In this document: one piece after another, positions 26,891 through 36,319 of the stretch
Layout: every line of letters starts with the position of its first letter
Position numbering within the stretch: position 1 is the stretch's first letter
Assembly (NCBI GenBank): GCA_026388095.1
Contig: JAPLKL010000014.1
Span: 62,001 to 126,000 of the forward strand
From: Elusimicrobiota bacterium
GTDB taxonomy: Bacteria; Elusimicrobiota; Elusimicrobia; UBA1565; UBA9628
Direction of reading: 5' to 3'
Length of the DNA stretch: 64,000 bases
The notes under the pieces: generated by a model
Seen by the model: the letters and a program-made list of their open reading frames with translations, nothing else
Told to the model about the DNA's origin: nothing
Database searches by the model: none
Program-made: the position numbers and the translations under genes

Positions 26891-27727
26891 ATGAAGCTCT
26901 GGACTCAAGCCGCTGCCGTTTCCATACTGGGGATGTCCGTTCTGACGGGGATCGCGACCCCCGCTGCCGCCGTGCAGACGGAAGTCAGGAAAGAGATCAG
27001 GAACGACCTGCGCAAGGCCTTGGCGGCGATGGCGAAGGAAAGCCCGGAGAAGCATCTGTTCCTGGATCAGCTCAAGAAGGCCGGGGCCTCTTATTTCGGG
27101 GAGCTCACGGCGCCCGCGGACCAGGTCTCGCGCTATCAGGACTCCGACAAGCGCCGCCAGATGGTCGGGGTCTATCTGGTCGACATGTCCTACGCCATGG
27201 TCTTCGACAAGAACAAGGACAGCCTGAGGTACGCGCAGGACATGGACGGCCTCTTGACGGAGCTCGGGTTCAACGACAAGAAGGTCGTCAAGCAATATCA
27301 GAAGGCCGTCAAGGATTTCAACGGCCCCGAGTCCAAGAAGATCTTCAAGGACCTCGACCGGCTCATCGTGAAATCCTGGTCCGACATCCTCGGCCGGCCG
27401 GGAGGGCTCCAGCTGGCCGTCGACGCGTCTTACGGATGGTGGATCGAGATGCTGTATCTGACGGGAGAGATCGCCGCCCAGAAGAACTACGACCCGAAAT
27501 TCCTCGGGTTCCTATCGCAACAGAGCGACACGACCCGGACCTTCATCGGCATCCTCGACGTCTTCAAGAACGAGCCGACCCTCGCGCAGCTGGTGGGACG
27601 CGACGAGCGCCTGCTGGTCTTGCAGGAGGTCGCCGGCAAGCTGAAGAACCCCGCGCAGGTCACCCAGCAGACCGTCGACGAGATCAGGGCCATCGTGACC
27701 AAGGCCCGGACCGAAATGATGAAGTAA
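26891..27727 (+). CDS. Exported protein of unknown function
   Basis: A 278-residue protein with a clear signal peptide ending 'GIATPAAA'. The mature part is helical, charged and without cysteines; it has no motif I can name. CGGAGG about 9 nt upstream sets the ATG. It is followed, after a 111-nt gap containing a GC-rich hairpin, by the large ABC transporter gene, so a periplasmic partner role is conceivable. That is inference from position only. Confidence 0.7.
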   Translation: MKLWTQAAAVSILGMSVLTGIATPAAAVQTEVRKEIRNDLRKALAAMAKESPEKHLFLDQLKKAGASYFGELTAPADQVSRYQDSDKRRQMVGVYLVDMSYAMVFDKNKDSLRYAQDMDGLLTELGFNDKKVVKQYQKAVKDFNGPESKKIFKDLDRLIVKSWSDILGRPGGLQLAVDASYGWWIEMLYLTGEIAAQKNYDPKFLGFLSQQSDTTRTFIGILDVFKNEPTLAQLVGRDERLLVLQEVAGKLKNPAQVTQQTVDEIRAIVTKARTEMMK

Positions 27728-27738
27728 GGCCCGGGAGC

Positions 27739-27777
27739 GGCGCCCAGGCCGGGGCCGCAGCCTCGGCCTGGGGCGCC
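27739..27777. repeat. GC-rich hairpin between the exported protein and ABC transporter genes
   Basis: GGCGCCCAGGCCG (27739-27751) pairs with CGGCCTGGGGCGCC (27764-27777) with one bulged base and a 12-nt loop. There is no U-tract, so intrinsic termination is doubtful. It may partly separate expression of the two genes or stabilise mRNA ends. Confidence 0.45.
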
Positions 27778-27838
27778 GGCCGCCCAGGCCTACGCGCCCG
27801 CTCTTGCCCGAAGGATTCCGGCTCCCCGCCCAAAGACG

Positions 27839-30800
27839 ATGTACGAGATAATCCTCAACGGCATACTGCATTTCTTCGCGATATTCTCCGCGCTGAACCA
27901 GGAGCGGCGGGCGCAGGCCCGGGATGTCGTTGAGAAGTATCTCAGGGCCCATCTGGGACTCTCCAAGCCCGAAGTCTATCTGGACCTTTTCGACAGCTTG
28001 CTCGATCGGTACGATGGCCCCCAGATATTCGAGATCCTGGGAGGGAACATCAAGGAGCTGTGCCGGAACCTCGGCGCCAGGCTGTCCCGCTCCGAGCAGT
28101 ACATCGTCATGCTGCGGGTCACGGAACTGATCCTGATATTGGAGGCCGATAGCGCGCAGTCGCGGGCGCTGATGGACCTGGCCGCGCGGTCGTTCTCCAT
28201 TCCCGAGGCCGTCCTGGAGGACATCTACCGTTTCGTCTTCGAGCTCGACGAGCTTGACGAGCTCGGCAAGCTGGGCGGGAATTTCCTGGTCGTCTCCTCG
28301 TCGGCTCCCGGGGCGGCTTCTTGCCGGCGCCTGGTCAAGGCGCATTTCCAGGCGCGCTTCGTGGTGCTGCGGATCTCCGAGATCGATTCCTTCTTCATGT
28401 CGGCGCTCACCGAGGGCGTGACCCTCGACGATAATCCCGTCATATCGCGCAGCGTCCAGTGCCTCGAGTCGGGCAGCCTCATCCGGGATATCTACTCCAA
28501 CGTCGTCTACTTCGCCGAGATCGAAGGGGCTTTCAGCGACCGGCCGGCGCAGCAGGCGCCCATCCTCTTCCAGGGCACGCGCCTGAACTACCGCTTCCCG
28601 CGCAGCGATGCGGGCCTGCACGATTTCAGCTTCGCGGCCCGCTCCGGGAGCCTCATCGGGGTCATGGGGGGCAGCGGCGTGGGCAAGTCCACGCTGCTCT
28701 CCATCCTCAACGGCACGCTGCCGCCCGGCTCCGGCACGGTCACGGTCAACGGCATAGACCTCTACCGGGAGCCGGAGAAGCTGGAGGGGGTCATCGGCTA
28801 CGTGCCCCAGGACGATCTGCTCTTCGACGACCTCACCGTGCGCCAGAACTTGTCTTTCAGCGCGCAGCTGTGCTTGGCCCACTTGAGCGCGGGGCAGTTG
28901 CGGGAGCGCGTGGACAGGATCCTGGCCCAGCTCAACGCGCAGGAGATCCAGGACCTCAAGGTCGGCAGCCCCGTGGACAAGGTCATCAGCGGCGGGCAGC
29001 GCAAGCGCCTCAACATCGCGCTGGAGCTGATCCGAGGCCCGGAGATCCTTTTCTTGGACGAGCCCACCTCGGGGCTCTCGTCCACGGATTCCGAGAACGT
29101 GATGACCCTGCTCCGGTCCCAGGCCGCGATGGGCAAGCTCGTGATCGTCATCATCCATCAGCCCTCCTCGAACATCTTCAAGATGTTCGACGACCTGTGG
29201 ATCCTCGACCAGGGCGGCTATCCCGTCTACGCGGGCAACCCCGTCGAGGCGGTCCGCTATTTCAGGGCCGCGATCGACTTGGCCGGGGCCGAGCAGAGCG
29301 GGTGTCCGAGCTGCGGGATCGTGTCCCCGGGACAGGTCTTCAGCATCATCGAGACCAAGCGCATCGACGCGGCCGGGCGCTTCACCCGCGAGCGCCGGTA
29401 CTCCTCGAGGTTCTGGCATGACCTCTATCTGGAGCAGGAGCGCGCGCGGCCGCAGCCGGCCGCTCCGGAGAGCCTCGCGGCGCCGGCCCCGTCCCTGCAC
29501 AAGCCCGGCCTCTGGGCCCAGTTGCGCATCTTCCTCAAGCGCAACGTCCTGGCCAAGCTCTCCAACCGGCAGTACCTGGCCATCAATTTGCTGGAAGCGC
29601 CGCTCCTGGGCCTGATCGTGGCGGGCATCGCCAGGCTGTCCCACTACGGCCCTTACAGCTTCGGGACCGGGAAATATCTCCCCATCTTCTTCTTCATGAG
29701 CGTCATCGTGGCCCTGTTCCTGGGCCTGAGCGTCAGCGCGGAGGAGATCGTGCGGGACCGGACGGCGCTCAAGCGCGAGGGCTTCCTGCGCCTGAGTTGG
29801 CTGAGCTACTGGTCGTCCAAATGCCTCTATCTGGCCGGCGTCTGCGGCCTGCAGATGCTCAGCTACGTCCTGGTGGGCGCCGCGCTCCTCCAGATCCCGG
29901 ACCTGACCATCAAGATGTTCGGGGTCCTGTTCTCCTGCGCGATGTTCGCCTGCGTCTTGGGGCTCAACCTCTCCGCGTCCTTCAAGACCGCCGTGACGAT
30001 CTACATCCTGATCCCCCTGCTGCTGATCCCTCAGATCCTCCTGTGCGGGCTGGTCATCCGCTTCGATGACTTGAAGTCCGCCGACGCCGGGGACAACTAC
30101 GTCCCGTTCGTGGGCGAGTTGATGGCTTCGCGGTGGGGACTGGAGGCCCTGGTCACGGAGCAATACCTGTCCAACCGCTATCAGAGCCGCCTGGACGCCC
30201 CCGAACGGGAGCTCAGCCGCTGCGGCTACGCCGTAGACGAGCTCATCCCCGAGATCCAGGCCAAGCTGGATTTCCTCTTCCTCAAGACGGATCTGCCGGA
30301 CAAGGAGAAGACGCGGGCCCGCTACGCCGCGATCGTGCGCAACGAGATCCGCGGCCTGGAGGAGCTCACGGGGCTGCGGCTGGGCTGGGATGACGGGCGG
30401 TTCTCGGAGAAGACCATGACGCTGCCGAGGGCGGAGGAGCTCAGAGCCTATCTGCAGAAGGCCGCCGCCTATTTCAACGAGCGCCAGGCCGCGGCCGCTG
30501 CGCAGCGGCAGAAGGCCGCCGCCGAACTCCTGGCGCAATACGGCGAGCGGGGTCTGACCGAGCTGAAGAGGAGGAACTCCAACGCGAGCGTCGCGGACCT
30601 CGTCCACAACCGCGCCGAGCTCGACGCCCTGCGCGTCTCGGGCGAGCGCCTGGTGCAGCTGTCCGACCCCATCTACCAGCCCGCCCGGTCCCGCTGGGGG
30701 CGTTCGGTCTTCCTGGCCTCGGAGAAACGGCTGGGCGGGCTGCCCCTGGGCGCCTACGTTTTCGACCTCCTGGTCATCTGGGCCATGACGGCGTTCTGCG

Positions 30801-30853
30801 CGCTGGCCCTGCATCTCCAGCTGCTCAAGCGGGCCTTGGACGGCTCGCGCTGA
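27839..30853 (+). CDS. Large ABCG-type ABC transporter with N-terminal helical (TerB-like) domain
   Basis: A 1004-residue half-transporter. Residues about 1-150 are helical and TerB-like ('FFAIFSALNQERRAQARDVV', 'RSEQYIVMLRVTELILI'-type). A second soluble segment leads to an ATPase with Walker A 'GGSGVGKST', Q-loop 'YVPQDDLLFDD', signature 'ISGGQRKRLN', Walker B 'ILFLDEPTSGLSS' and H-loop 'IIHQPSS'. ATPase before membrane domain is the ABCG/White order. The membrane part ('LKRNVLAKLSNRQYLAINLLEAPLLG' onward) has about six helices, with a 200-residue soluble insertion before the last one. Similar uncharacterised proteins occur in Bacteroidota. Substrate unknown. Confidence 0.8.
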   Translation: MYEIILNGILHFFAIFSALNQERRAQARDVVEKYLRAHLGLSKPEVYLDLFDSLLDRYDGPQIFEILGGNIKELCRNLGARLSRSEQYIVMLRVTELILILEADSAQSRALMDLAARSFSIPEAVLEDIYRFVFELDELDELGKLGGNFLVVSSSAPGAASCRRLVKAHFQARFVVLRISEIDSFFMSALTEGVTLDDNPVISRSVQCLESGSLIRDIYSNVVYFAEIEGAFSDRPAQQAPILFQGTRLNYRFPRSDAGLHDFSFAARSGSLIGVMGGSGVGKSTLLSILNGTLPPGSGTVTVNGIDLYREPEKLEGVIGYVPQDDLLFDDLTVRQNLSFSAQLCLAHLSAGQLRERVDRILAQLNAQEIQDLKVGSPVDKVISGGQRKRLNIALELIRGPEILFLDEPTSGLSSTDSENVMTLLRSQAAMGKLVIVIIHQPSSNIFKMFDDLWILDQGGYPVYAGNPVEAVRYFRAAIDLAGAEQSGCPSCGIVSPGQVFSIIETKRIDAAGRFTRERRYSSRFWHDLYLEQERARPQPAAPESLAAPAPSLHKPGLWAQLRIFLKRNVLAKLSNRQYLAINLLEAPLLGLIVAGIARLSHYGPYSFGTGKYLPIFFFMSVIVALFLGLSVSAEEIVRDRTALKREGFLRLSWLSYWSSKCLYLAGVCGLQMLSYVLVGAALLQIPDLTIKMFGVLFSCAMFACVLGLNLSASFKTAVTIYILIPLLLIPQILLCGLVIRFDDLKSADAGDNYVPFVGELMASRWGLEALVTEQYLSNRYQSRLDAPERELSRCGYAVDELIPEIQAKLDFLFLKTDLPDKEKTRARYAAIVRNEIRGLEELTGLRLGWDDGRFSEKTMTLPRAEELRAYLQKAAAYFNERQAAAAAQRQKAAAELLAQYGERGLTELKRRNSNASVADLVHNRAELDALRVSGERLVQLSDPIYQPARSRWGRSVFLASEKRLGGLPLGAYVFDLLVIWAMTAFCALALHLQLLKRALDGSR

Positions 30854-30942
30854 CCGCAGGCCCCCTCCGCTGAGCGTGGCGGCGGACGCGTCAGCCCCTC
30901 AAAATACTAGAATGCCGTTGCCGTGAGCCCAAGGAGGTTCTT

Positions 30943-32610
30943 GTGACAGATGCCCAGACCACCACGATATCCAGCTATCTGCTCTACCGCCTGAAAGAGG
31001 CCGGCGTCGACCATCTCTTCGGCGTCCCGGGCGACTACGTCCTCGATTTCCTCGACGAGGTGGTCGCCAGCCAGATCCGATGGGTCGGGACCTGCAACGA
31101 GCTCAACGCCGGCTACGCCGCCGACGGCTACGCCCGGATGAAGGGCGCCGGCGCGGCCGTGGTGACCTATGGGGTCGGCGGCCTGAGCATCCTCAACGCC
31201 GTGGCCGGCGCGTATGCCGAGAGGGTCCCCCTCATCGTCATCAGCGGCGCCCCGGCGAGCCGGCGCCGCGAAGCGGGAGCCCTCGTCCACCACCTCGTGG
31301 CCGACTACTACCTCCAGCTGGAGGTCTTCAGGAAAGTCACCACCGACGCCGCCATCCTCCTGCGGCCCGAAACGGCCCCCGACGAGATCGACCGGGTGAT
31401 CCGCAACGCGATCGTACGCAAGCTGCCCGTGTACCTCGAGCTGCCCGCCGACCTGGCCCACGCCCCTTGCCGCGCCCCGGCCCCGCTCTCCGCGGCCCCG
31501 GCGGTGCGCTCCGATGAGGAGAGCCTGAAGGATTGCGTCGCGGAAGCCGCCGGGCTCATCGACCGGGCGGCCGCGCCGGTCCTGCTGGCGGGAGTGGAGC
31601 TCTCGCGCTTCGGCCTGGGCCCCGACGCTCTGCGGCTGGTGGAAGGAGTGGAGCTCCCCTTCGCCACCATGCTCAGCAGCAAGAGCGTGCTTCCCGAGCT
31701 GCATCCCCAGTTCGTGGGCCTCTACCAGGGAGCGTGGAGCCGGGAAACCGTCCGCCGGCAGGTGGAATCCTCCGACTGCCTCCTGTCGCTGGGCGTGTGG
31801 ATGACCGACCTCGACACCGGCCTGTTCAGCGTCAAGCTGGACAGCCGCCGGATGATCGCCGCCGCGGGCGACCGCGTCCGCGTCCAGAACCACTACTACG
31901 ACAATATCCAGCTCGGCGATTTCGTCCGGGCGCTGGCTCCGGCCATACGTCCGCGGTCCTTCCTGGCTTCCCACCCGGCCGTGGCGGACCATGTCAAAAA
32001 GCCGTTCGCCACGGATCCGGACCGCCCCCTGACCGCCCCGCGGGCCTACGAGCGCCTGAACACCTTCCTCGACGACCGGATGATCCTGCTGGCCGAGCCG
32101 GGCGACGCTTTCTGCGCGGCGCCGGATTTCCAGATCGAGGAGGCGCGCAACTTCATCGTGCAGTGCTATTACTGCTCGATCGGCTACTGCACCCCCGCCG
32201 CGCTGGGGGTCGGCCTCGCGGAGCCCGGCAAGAGGCCCGTGGTGCTGACCGGCGACGGCGCTTTCCAGATGACGGCCCAGGAGCTCTCCACCTTGATCCG
32301 GGAGAAATGCCCCGCCATCGTGCTGGTGGTCAACAATGACGGCTACCTCATCGAGCGCGTCCTGCACGAGGACGGGCCGTACAACGACATCCAGAGGTGG
32401 GACTACGCGAAGCTTCCCGCGGCCTTCGGCGGCGGCCAGGCCATCGGGATCAAGGTCTCCACGGAAGGCGAGTTGGAGCGCGCCCTCGCAGTGGCGGCGA
32501 AGGAGACCGGTAAGCTGGTCCTCATCGACCTCTGCCTGGCCGGCCGCGACTGCTCCCAGGGATTGGCGCGCCTGGGCGAGTCCTTCCGCCAGGCGCAGCG
32601 CAAGGGGTGA
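30943..32610 (+). CDS. Thiamine-diphosphate 2-oxoacid decarboxylase (pyruvate/indolepyruvate decarboxylase family)
   Basis: Non-oxidative decarboxylation of a 2-oxoacid to an aldehyde. The 555-residue protein has the family's N-terminal 'HLFGVPGDYVLDFLD' and the catalytic Glu in 'WVGTCNELNAGYAADGYAR'. The His pair 'LVHHL' marks this branch of decarboxylases rather than acetolactate synthases. The diphosphate site is 'GDGAFQMTAQELSTL...NNDGY'. GTG start with AAGGAGG 7 nt upstream; TAGAAT is a possible -10. Substrate (pyruvate, indolepyruvate or branched) cannot be told apart here. It overlaps or abuts the next gene. Confidence 0.9.
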   Translation: MTDAQTTTISSYLLYRLKEAGVDHLFGVPGDYVLDFLDEVVASQIRWVGTCNELNAGYAADGYARMKGAGAAVVTYGVGGLSILNAVAGAYAERVPLIVISGAPASRRREAGALVHHLVADYYLQLEVFRKVTTDAAILLRPETAPDEIDRVIRNAIVRKLPVYLELPADLAHAPCRAPAPLSAAPAVRSDEESLKDCVAEAAGLIDRAAAPVLLAGVELSRFGLGPDALRLVEGVELPFATMLSSKSVLPELHPQFVGLYQGAWSRETVRRQVESSDCLLSLGVWMTDLDTGLFSVKLDSRRMIAAAGDRVRVQNHYYDNIQLGDFVRALAPAIRPRSFLASHPAVADHVKKPFATDPDRPLTAPRAYERLNTFLDDRMILLAEPGDAFCAAPDFQIEEARNFIVQCYYCSIGYCTPAALGVGLAEPGKRPVVLTGDGAFQMTAQELSTLIREKCPAIVLVVNNDGYLIERVLHEDGPYNDIQRWDYAKLPAAFGGGQAIGIKVSTEGELERALAVAAKETGKLVLIDLCLAGRDCSQGLARLGESFRQAQRKG

Positions 32611-32612
32611 CC

Positions 32613-34541
32613 ATGGACCGCACGATGAGCGCCCTCGCCCTCCCGGTCTGCCTCCTCCTGGCCGCCCCCCCCGCGCGCAGCGCTGCGGCCTTCAAGCCGG
32701 ACTCCAACGCGCCGCGCTCCGCGGTGCCGGAGAAGTTCCGCTGGGACCTCTCCGCCTTGGTGCCCGGCGACGAAGCTTGGGAGCCCGCCTTCGCCCAGGC
32801 CACGGCCGCGCTCTCCGCTTTGGCCCCGCACAAAGGCCAGCTCAGCGCCGCCCCTGCGGTCAAGACCTGCCTGGAAGACTATTTCACGGCCCGCCAGCGC
32901 GTGGAGCACGTGGCCTCCTACGCCAACCTCAAAGCCGACGAGGACGACGGCGTGGCCAAGTACCAGGAATGGCACCAGCGCGCCTTGGACCTCGGCAATC
33001 GGCTGCGCTCCGAGTCCGCCTTCATCCGCCTGGAACTGCTGCGCCTCGACGACGCCGCGGCCCTCGCCATCCTTGCAGACCCGTCTTTGGCTCCCTACCG
33101 CGCCTACGTCACGGACCTGCGCCGACGCCGGACGCATCTGCTGGGCGACGAGGCCGAGAAGGTCCTGAGCTTGGCCGGAGACAACCTCTGGTCCGAGACC
33201 GACCTCAACGAGATCCCTTCGGACATCGAGCTCGCCTTCAAGGCCATGCAGAAGGACATCCAGCTCCCCAAGATCAAGGACGAGGCCGGCAAGCCCGTGC
33301 AGCTGACCTTGGCCAACTACGGCAAGTACCGGGCCTCCAAGGACCGCCGGGTGCGCCGAGACACGGTCGAAGGCTTCTTCGCGGCGCTCAAGAAGAACGA
33401 GGACGTGCTGGCCGCGGTTCTGGGCGGCGAGACCAAACGAGACGTGTTCCTGGCCCGGGCCCGGGGCTACCCGACCTCGGTCGCGGCCTACCTCGACCGC
33501 CAGGACGTGCCCACCGAGGTGGTGGACAAGCTGATCGCCGCGGTCCACGACAACCTCCAGCCCCTGCGCCGATACGTTGAGCTGCGCAAGAAGCTCCTGG
33601 GCCTCAAGGACCTGCACATCTACGACCTCTACCCGCCCATCGTGCCCGCGGCCAAGGCGGAGATCCCCTACGAGGACGGGCTGCGCGACGTGCTGGAGGC
33701 CCTCAAGCCCCTGGGCCCGGACTACGTCTCCGAGCTCTCGGGCCCGTCCATGCTCGGCCGGCGCATGGCGGACGTCTACCCCAACAAAGGCAAGGATTCG
33801 GGCGCCTTCTCCCACTCCATCTGGGACGCGCCGCCTTTGGTCCTGCTCAACTACCAGGACGATATCGAGGACGTCTCCACCACGGCGCACGAGCTGGGCC
33901 ATGCCATGCACAGCCTCATCAACTCCAAGGCCCAGCCCTACCCGGACGCGGGCTACTCCTCGCTCACCGCCGAGATCGCCTCGACCTTCAACGAGATGCT
34001 TTTGGCCAAGCACCTGCTGGCCAAGTCCCTTTCCGACGATAAGATGCGGCTCTACCTCCTGGGCCGCCTGGTGGAGAGCATCCGCACCACCATCTACCGC
34101 CAGACCCTGTTCACGGAGTTCGAGCTCAAGCTCCACGGCTTCGCGGAGAGCGGCACGCCCATCACTCCCGAACTGCTGGACCGCACCTACGCCGACTTGG
34201 TGCGGCTCTACTACGGCCCGGGCTTCGCGCTGGGCCCCAACGACGGTGTGGAGTGGTCCTACATCCCGCACTTCTACTGGAAGCACTACGTGTTCAGCTA
34301 CGCCTGCGGCCTGGCCAGCGGCATCGCGCTTTCCGAGCGGGTCGCGACCGGCGACGTCGAGGCGCGCGGCCGCTACCTGGCCATGCTGGCCCAGCCCCGG
34401 GAAGCCCACCCGGTCGAGATACTCAAGGACGCCGGCGTGGACCTGCTCAAGCCCGAGGCCGTGCAGGCCGCGGCCCGGCTCCTCGACGAGACCATCACCG
34501 AGATGGAGAGGCTGGCGGCCAGCCCGGGCCGGGTTCAGTAA
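32613..34541 (+). CDS. pepF: Exported M3-family oligoendopeptidase (PepF type)
   Basis: A zinc endopeptidase cutting short peptides. It has 642 residues from the ATG at 32613 (a GTG at 32607 is also in frame). A signal peptide 'ALALPVCLLLAAPPARSAAA' is present, whereas most PepF enzymes are cytosolic. HELGH is at residues 426-430 with the downstream Glu in 'TAEIASTFNEML' as third ligand, and the family's substrate loops 'FYWKHYVFSYACGLASGIAL' are present. It starts 2 nt after the decarboxylase stop, likely cotranscribed. The exported form suggests peptide scavenging in the periplasm (inference). Confidence 0.9.
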   Translation: MDRTMSALALPVCLLLAAPPARSAAAFKPDSNAPRSAVPEKFRWDLSALVPGDEAWEPAFAQATAALSALAPHKGQLSAAPAVKTCLEDYFTARQRVEHVASYANLKADEDDGVAKYQEWHQRALDLGNRLRSESAFIRLELLRLDDAAALAILADPSLAPYRAYVTDLRRRRTHLLGDEAEKVLSLAGDNLWSETDLNEIPSDIELAFKAMQKDIQLPKIKDEAGKPVQLTLANYGKYRASKDRRVRRDTVEGFFAALKKNEDVLAAVLGGETKRDVFLARARGYPTSVAAYLDRQDVPTEVVDKLIAAVHDNLQPLRRYVELRKKLLGLKDLHIYDLYPPIVPAAKAEIPYEDGLRDVLEALKPLGPDYVSELSGPSMLGRRMADVYPNKGKDSGAFSHSIWDAPPLVLLNYQDDIEDVSTTAHELGHAMHSLINSKAQPYPDAGYSSLTAEIASTFNEMLLAKHLLAKSLSDDKMRLYLLGRLVESIRTTIYRQTLFTEFELKLHGFAESGTPITPELLDRTYADLVRLYYGPGFALGPNDGVEWSYIPHFYWKHYVFSYACGLASGIALSERVATGDVEARGRYLAMLAQPREAHPVEILKDAGVDLLKPEAVQAAARLLDETITEMERLAASPGRVQ

Positions 34542-34595
34542 CACCGCCTCCCCGCCTCGGTATTACTCCCAATGGCGGCGATCGGGCGGCAGCGG

Positions 34596-34601
34596 TATGA
34601 T
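34596..34601 (+). promoter_or_regulatory. -10 element (TATGAT) for the lipoprotein gene at 34620
   Basis: TATGAT 18 nt before the ATG; AGGAG in the short leader serves as ribosome binding site. Confidence 0.4.
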
Positions 34602-34619
34602 GGGTCTTAGGAGCATCCC

Positions 34620-35090
34620 ATGAAAGATCTTCCCCGCTGGCTCACAGGGACCATCATCGCCGTCTTGTCCTTTCAACTGGCCGCCTGCGGCACCATCCTG
34701 TACCCGGAACGGAAAGGCCAGAGGGACGGACGCCTGGACATCGGCGTCGTACTTTTGGACGCCATAGGCTTGTTATTCTTCATCATCCCGGGGGTCATCG
34801 CCTATGCCGTTGATTTTACCAACGGGACGATCTATCTTCCCGGCACAAAAGGGAAGTCGGGGAAAGCCGGCCTCGACCGCCGGGATATCAGGACCGTCCG
34901 GTTCGACCCGAAGAGATACACGCCGGAGCTGCTCGGGGACCTGATCCGCCGGGAGACCGGCTACGACATCGACTGGCGGGATCCGCGCCTGCAGGTCGTC
35001 AAGCTCAAGACCACGGACGAGATCCCTGGCTATTTCGCTCAAGCTGGACAGACGATGCCTATCGAACCCAGCCTGCTCAGCGGCAGATAA
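34620..35090 (+). CDS. Lipoprotein with one membrane segment, unknown function
   Basis: A 156-residue protein. The signal ends at the lipobox 'LAAC' (Cys about residue 23). A hydrophobic stretch 'LLDAIGLLFFIIPGVIAYAVDFTNGTIYLP' follows. This pattern (YPERKGQ, LDxxGLLFFIIPG, VDFxxGTIYLP) is a recurring but uncharacterised small-lipoprotein type. The last 65 residues are soluble and charged. AGGAG lies 7 nt before the ATG. It is followed after 41 nt by the DUF2914 gene. Confidence 0.75.
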   Translation: MKDLPRWLTGTIIAVLSFQLAACGTILYPERKGQRDGRLDIGVVLLDAIGLLFFIIPGVIAYAVDFTNGTIYLPGTKGKSGKAGLDRRDIRTVRFDPKRYTPELLGDLIRRETGYDIDWRDPRLQVVKLKTTDEIPGYFAQAGQTMPIEPSLLSGR

Positions 35091-35131
35091 GGGAGGAGCT
35101 GTCGCTGGGCCCGCCGCCGGAGCGCCCGAAT

Positions 35132-36265
35132 ATGGATGACCCGTTGAGCGTCCCCCCTCCCCAGCCGGAGTCCTGGCCGCGGCTCGGGCGCGTCAAGAGG
35201 TTCTACCGGGAGCATGAGCCGATCTGCACGGCCGGCTTCTTCATCGCCGGCTACCTCTTCGACACGCTGGCCGTCGGCCGCATCGACCACGTCCGCAACA
35301 TCATCCATCAGGCGGTCTACCTTTTTCTCTGCGCGCTCTTCACGAGCCTGGAACTGCGGGAATTCTACGGCGATTTTTCCGCGCCTCCGCGGCTTGCGAC
35401 CGCCTGGCGCTATCACACGGTCGCCACCCATTTCATGCTGGGGACCCTGCTCAACATCTACACGCTGTTCTACTTCAAGAGCGCCTCCCTGGCCGCCTCC
35501 TTCGTCTTCCTGCTCATCCTGGCCGGGCTTCTGGCGGTCAACGAGCTCAAGCCTTTCGAGAATTCCGGCACGGCGATGCGCATGGGGCTGTTCAGCCTGT
35601 GCCTGATCTCCTACTTCACCTACCTCGTCCCCCTGCTGATCGGCTCGCTCGGGGCCCTGCCCTTCATCGGCTCGCTGGCCGCGTCCGCGGGGGTCATGGG
35701 GCTGCTGGCGTGGCGGCTGGGCCGGCGCCTGCCCGGCCATCCCCTGGCCATCCGCAGGCGCGTGCTGCTGCCATTCGCCGCCGTCCTGACGGGCTTCGCG
35801 GGGCTATATTTCGCCGGACTTATCCCGCCGGTCCCCCTCTCGATCTCCTCGATCGGGATCTACCACGACGTCCGCCGCGTCGGCGACCGATTCGCGCTGA
35901 CCATGACGCGCCCGCGCTGGAAATTCTGGCAGCGCGGGGACCAGAGCTTCCTGGCGCGGCCGGGCGACAGGATCCATTGCTTCGTCAGCGTGTTCTCCCC
36001 GGCGCGCTTCAGGGAGCGCCTGCAGTTGCGCTGGCTCTTCCTGGAACCCAAGGCCGGCTGGCAGGAATCCGACGCCTTCCCGCTCGACATCGTGGGAGGA
36101 CGCGACGGCGGCTGGCGCGCCGATACAGTGAAGAGCCGCTACCAGCCCGGGCGCTGGCGCGTGCGCGTCGAGACCTCCGATAAGAGGGAGCTGGGCCGCA
36201 TCGACCTGACGGTCATCGAGGACAGCTCCGCCCAGGCTCCGCAAGCATGGACCGTTCTGCGTTGA
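35132..36265 (+). CDS. Membrane protein with C-terminal DUF2914 domain
   Basis: A 377-residue protein. Residues 30-235 hold about seven membrane helices starting with 'TAGFFIAGYLFDTLAVGRID'. The C-terminal 130 residues are a beta-rich DUF2914 domain with 'LRWLFLEPKAGWQESDAFPLDI' and the family's ending 'SRYQPGRWRVRVETSDKRELGRIDLTV'. DUF2914 proteins are envelope proteins of unknown role. No ribosome binding site is obvious at the ATG. Confidence 0.82.
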   Translation: MDDPLSVPPPQPESWPRLGRVKRFYREHEPICTAGFFIAGYLFDTLAVGRIDHVRNIIHQAVYLFLCALFTSLELREFYGDFSAPPRLATAWRYHTVATHFMLGTLLNIYTLFYFKSASLAASFVFLLILAGLLAVNELKPFENSGTAMRMGLFSLCLISYFTYLVPLLIGSLGALPFIGSLAASAGVMGLLAWRLGRRLPGHPLAIRRRVLLPFAAVLTGFAGLYFAGLIPPVPLSISSIGIYHDVRRVGDRFALTMTRPRWKFWQRGDQSFLARPGDRIHCFVSVFSPARFRERLQLRWLFLEPKAGWQESDAFPLDIVGGRDGGWRADTVKSRYQPGRWRVRVETSDKRELGRIDLTVIEDSSAQAPQAWTVLR

Positions 36266-36307
36266 GCGCGGAAGCCTGACCGCTGGCCGGCCGGACCCTG
36301 AAACAGC

Positions 36308-36313
36308 TACACT
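36308..36313 (+). promoter_or_regulatory. -10 (TACACT) 6 nt before the ATG at 36320
   Basis: The spacing places the first transcribed base on the A of ATG, a predicted leaderless start. No Shine-Dalgarno sequence is present. Confidence 0.4.
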
Positions 36314-36319
36314 AGCTCC

